Assembly: GCF_036321145.2 (NCBI RefSeq)
Contig: NC_086230.1
Coordinates: 21,803,501-21,867,500, forward strand
Reading direction: 5' to 3'
Source: Pelmatolapia mariae
Lineage: Eukaryota; Chordata; Actinopteri; Cichliformes; Cichlidae
DNA length: 64,000 nucleotides
Shown here: piece by piece, positions 61,166-64,000 of the stretch
How positions within the stretch are numbered: position 1 is the first letter of the stretch
Layout of the letters: each line of letters starts with the position of its first letter
Position numbers and translations under genes: made by a program
Notes under the pieces: generated by a model
Databases searched by the model: none
What the model was told of the DNA's origin: nothing
The model's input: the letters and a program-made list of their open reading frames with translations, nothing else

Positions 61166-61768
61166 AATAACCAGGGATTGTGATGGAGCCTAATTCCCAC
61201 TGCATATGTAGTATTTACTTAAGGTGGAATTAAAAAAAAATCCCTCTCACAGGACACAGAGACAAGACTCCTCTTATAACTTACCTTAGTCACACTTGTA
61301 GGCTTTACCTGACTGATTCAGCTGTTGTAGAGCTGTATTATTTTAATATGTGTCAACTATAATTGCCACGATTCTCCATTCATCTCTATTAATGTGATTT
61401 TATTGGGGATATTTAAAGACATTTTATTATATGACAGCATCACTTTGTCCCACAAATGATGAGCATTAGCAGTTTTTTTTGTCCAATTTTACCATCTTTA
61501 CATTTTCACATATGTTTTATTGCACATGAAAAGTTTAAAAATAATAAAAAGTACTTAACTGAAATTTTCCAAAGCCTCGAAAAGTACTGAATTAGTGTTT
61601 CTTTTTACCTGTGGTATTTTTCCACTTTTCAGGCCTCATATTCTATGCTCATGTTCACAAATAAAGTATGCCAGCCTTTCGCTTATTTTACTTGGATACT
61701 GTGACACAGATTCTCTTATCGTGGTTCTCTTTTTAATCACATTTCCCTGGTATAGATTCCTACACTAC

Positions 61769-61835
61769 ACGAATTGAATCCAGGCTCCTGGATTTAAACA
61801 TGTCTATGAGACAGGCTGACCTGCTGAGCTAAGTC
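61769..61835 (-). mobile_element. tRNA-like (SINE head) fragment
   Basis: On the minus strand TAGCTCAGCAGG (61820-61831) is a perfect 12-of-12 match to the box A consensus, and GATTCAATTCG (61770-61780) matches box B at 9 of 11. Between them GGTCAGCCTGTCTCATAG recalls the anticodon arm of an elongator tRNA-Met (CAT). The box spacing is long for a tRNA and the stems are not maintained, so a tRNA-derived SINE is the likelier reading. Confidence 0.5.
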
Positions 61836-63124
61836 TACAAGTATATGGAAATAAAGCAATATTCAAACATCACTTTTAAAATAAACATTTGCGCTTAGCC
61901 AAATGCGCTCTTACACTGTCTCTTTTTAAGAAAATCCATATGTCGCTTCATATTTTCATGGCTTATAGAGCTGGCTATGTGACATCCCATTATCATATGA
62001 TAAGAAACAATGAACTATGAACTTACTGGTTTCTACTGAGAGTCAAAAACAATTTACCAAACTGGGGTTTTTTTTGTTTTTTTAACCAATATCTTCTTCC
62101 TTCTGGAGTCGTGTAGGTGCACATCTATTCAGCAAGCCGAACATGCTTCTAATAAAGGTTGCAGACAACGTTTGGCTATTGAAGTTTTTTCTGGAAGCAA
62201 TTGTGATTATTTTGAAAACAATTCTTGAAGAATAAAAAGGACGGGTTAGCACAGACAAGAGGTTAAAAGTTAACATTCTGCCTCATGCTGAAAAGGAAAA
62301 GGCCAAGTATGAGCACCGTTTTCTATACATTTTAGCTGAAACCAGCTGAAAACATTTCATAGTTTGGAAAAAGTTTAAAACTGACAAAAGACTGCTCATC
62401 ACCATGAATCAGGAGTGTGCTCAAGTTTTGCATCTTTCTATTTATGAAATTTTTCCTACCAGCAAAGCTGAGCAAATGTTTGCAAATATAATCTGATACT
62501 TACTTATTTTATCTACAGCGATACTAAACTGGTAACAGAGGAATCCACTTACTTGGACTTATCATATGAATATATTCCTTCTAATGAAAGAAGCACACAT
62601 CTGGAGATATCACTGCCTCATTTATAACAGAGAGTATTTTTGTGCATTTTGAAGAACTTCACATCGTTAAAGTAAAGGAGCATGTTTGTTCATTGGTGGT
62701 AACTGGTGGTTAACTAACCAACTGCCAGAAATTTAGACTTGCTTTACATGACTTTCAAAACTGTAACCACTGCGGTGTCTCCAACATACTTGGTTATAAA
62801 TCTTGAAGGTAGAGCAATGCCATGCATGCATTAATTCTTCAGGCAAACCACACACCTTTCCACAGGCCCTCACCAAAAAAAAACATGCAGTGTGGTCAGT
62901 TTTTCCAGGTTGTCCCAATTAAAGGGGATGAATATGAAACCTTTCTCCTGTGCTTACGAAGGTCTAAACCAAATGCATCATCAAAATCAGCATGGATTTC
63001 AACAAGCAATAACGATATAAAGAAAGGTTAATTTTGTGCACACAACAGACCTTTAGATGTTATTAACCAGAAAAATTATTGAAAAATTACTTCTCATTAA
63101 CGGAAATATTTAATCAGCAGTCAG
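61836..63124. other. Non-coding stretch, nothing recognised
   Basis: AT-rich unique sequence. Short frames on both strands have no coding character. Confidence 0.6.
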
Positions 63125-63231
63125 CAGCTCAATTTAAATGTGCAGATATAGTCAAGTTGATGGTCATGGTCTAAGTATTTCAGAAACTGCTGATCTCCTG
63201 AGATTTTCCCACATAACCATGTGTAGGGTTA
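63125..63231 (+). mobile_element. Tc1-like transposon, left part of a split copy
   Basis: TCAATTTAAATGTGCAGATA near the start and GTATTTCAGAAACTGCTGAT, then CTCCTGAGATTTTCCCACAT and GTGTAGGGTT, follow the 5' and early transposase region of a widespread fish Tc1 family. Its helix-turn-helix coding region normally reads on from here. Roughly 80 bp appear deleted between the two blocks, and the copy is interrupted by the LINE starting near 63232. Confidence 0.78.
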
Positions 63232-63726
63232 TGTGGGAACCCTAAAACGGTTGCAAGTTCAAAATGCTGCTGCCAGGCTTCTGACAAAATGATTTTCACA
63301 TGTGACTCCAATCTTGATGCAGCTACACTGGCTTATTTCAGTGCAATTTAAGAATCTTTTACTGACTTGGAGAGCTCTTCATGGACAGGCACCAGGTTAT
63401 ATCAGAGGGCTTCTGCACCTACATGTCCCTGGTAGGTCCCTGAGGTTCTGTGACCAGGGTCTGCTGATGGTGGAGCTGAAAACAAAAGGAGACAGAACCT
63501 TTTGTCCAGTGGCCCCCAGACTCTGGAACTCTCTTCCTTTGGACTTTAGCGATCCCTTTTAAAAGCCGGTTCTAAACATATCTCTTTAAATCTGCTTTTT
63601 TTACTTTCTTTACTTTCTCTCGTTTTGTTATATTTTTAATGCATTGTTAGCTCTTGAGAAGCACTTTGTGATTTTATATATTGAAAGGTTCTATATAAAT
63701 AAAGTTTCACTTACTTATTTACTTAC
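63232..63726 (+). mobile_element. 5'-truncated L2-type LINE, C-terminal RT end and 3' UTR
   Basis: The frame begins LKRLQVQNAAARLLTK, hits an in-frame TGA, and resumes with HVTPILMQLHWL, LLLTWRALHGQAPGYI, RSLRFCDQGLL and VAPRLWNSLPLDF. This is the conserved C-terminal tail found after the reverse transcriptase domain of L2/CR1-group LINEs. A 3' UTR with AAGCACTTTGTGATTTTATA and CTATATAAATAAAG, the conserved 3' stem region, ends in ACTT-type units. The copy lacks endonuclease and polymerase domains, as in usual 5' truncation, and the stop codon confirms it is dead. Confidence 0.9.
63302..63562 (+). pseudogene. LINE ORF2 C-terminal fragment
   Basis: 86-codon open stretch downstream of the in-frame TGA within the LINE. 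It carries the LHWL, WRALHGQAPGYI, DQGLL and PRLWNSLP motifs of the post-RT region of L2-type ORF2 proteins. The full protein is many hundreds of residues, so this is a small remnant with no start codon of its own and no expected function. Confidence 0.85.
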
Positions 63727-64000
63727 ATGTTGAAGCCAGAGGTCAGAAGTCAAAGAAGACTAATGTGGGCTGATAACAGGACAACAGTATCTCACAAAAC
63801 CAGAACTAACAACCATGATACACCTCTGAGCATCTCTGAATTCACAGCACATGGACCCTTGAAGCAGACTGGCTACACCAAAGAAGATCACACCGAGTAT
63901 ACTTGGTACACTTCCCCCCCCCCCCACCCTTATTACAAAATTAGGTTTTTTTTTTAAGCACCAGAATTATTGCTGCCCATGTTCATCCCTTCATGATCAC
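63727..64000 (+). mobile_element. Tc1-like transposon, right part of the split copy
   Basis: Continues the Tc1 gene after the LINE: ATGTTGAAGCCAGAGGTCAG, ACAGTATCTCACAAAACCAG, GAGCATCTCTGAATTCACAG, CTTGAAGCAGACTGGCTAC and AAGAAGATCACACCGAG. The copy then jumps, after a C-run (63914-63925), to TATTGCTGCCCATGTTCATC, which lies several hundred bases further on in intact relatives. So an internal deletion is present as well. The element runs off the window end. Confidence 0.78.

Larger units (their letters stand above)
51546..61768. other. Long non-coding stretch
   Basis: About 10 kb with no supported exon and no recognised transposon. A plus-oriented TTGAATTTGATTGAAT at 51728-51745 may be a LINE/SINE tail. 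Short (CAT)n at 58866-58880. Complex segments that could be regulatory: about 57750-58050, 59850-60120, 60620-60840 and 60945-61165. The remainder is AT-rich. Confidence 0.5.

Noticed and set aside
1..64000. CRISPR arrays, operons, bacterial promoters, replication origins
   Set aside because: No direct-repeat arrays with spacers, no closely packed genes and no bacterial signals; the window is vertebrate-like throughout.

Overview
The window looks like vertebrate nuclear DNA, most likely from a ray-finned (percomorph, possibly cichlid-like) fish. The evidence is AT-rich sequence with very long (CA)n, (TA)n and (TATC)n microsatellites, degraded Tc1-type transposons, LINE 3' ends of the kind common in teleosts, hAT-type and TA-flanked non-autonomous DNA elements, and fragments resembling tRNA-derived SINEs. 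The species is inferred from repeat style only. No bacterial, viral or plasmid architecture is visible.

There is no long open reading frame with a recognisable cellular domain. Nearly all frames of 60-110 codons are chance or run through microsatellites. The best coding evidence is a phase-consistent pair of small exons on the minus strand at 16846-17074, joined by an 84-bp GT-AG intron and ending in a stop codon with an AATAAA about 190 bases downstream; I do not recognise the protein. Weaker minus-strand candidates are a 54-codon terminal-exon-like frame at 20383-20547, a short exon-like frame at 29400-29443, and a two-exon small frame at 46643-46697 and 44898-44953. I cannot show that any of these belong to the same gene.

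Layout: 1-8.7 kb is non-coding with complex, possibly regulatory stretches, including a perfect DR1 half-site pair at 6708-6720. 8.9-9.7 kb is a decayed Tc1 copy abutting a compound TA/TG microsatellite. 10-15 kb is non-coding. 15.3-22.8 kb holds LINE 3' ends, the best candidate exons and a second Tc1 copy in reverse orientation. 22.8-28.3 kb is non-coding. 28.3-34 kb holds a 372-bp hAT-type element with target duplication, a LINE tail, a (TA)34 tract and a probable hAT-derived region. 34-51 kb is mostly complex non-coding DNA with a palindromic element at 42.2-42.4 kb, a CTCF-like site, twin hairpins and homeodomain-type motifs. 51-63 kb is non-coding with two tRNA-like (SINE) heads. 63.1-64.0 kb is a nested insertion, an L2-type LINE 3' end inside a Tc1 transposon.

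Taken together, the window fits an intronic or gene-desert regulatory landscape with a moderate load of old transposons. Regulatory calls rest on composition and motifs only, since conservation could not be measured.
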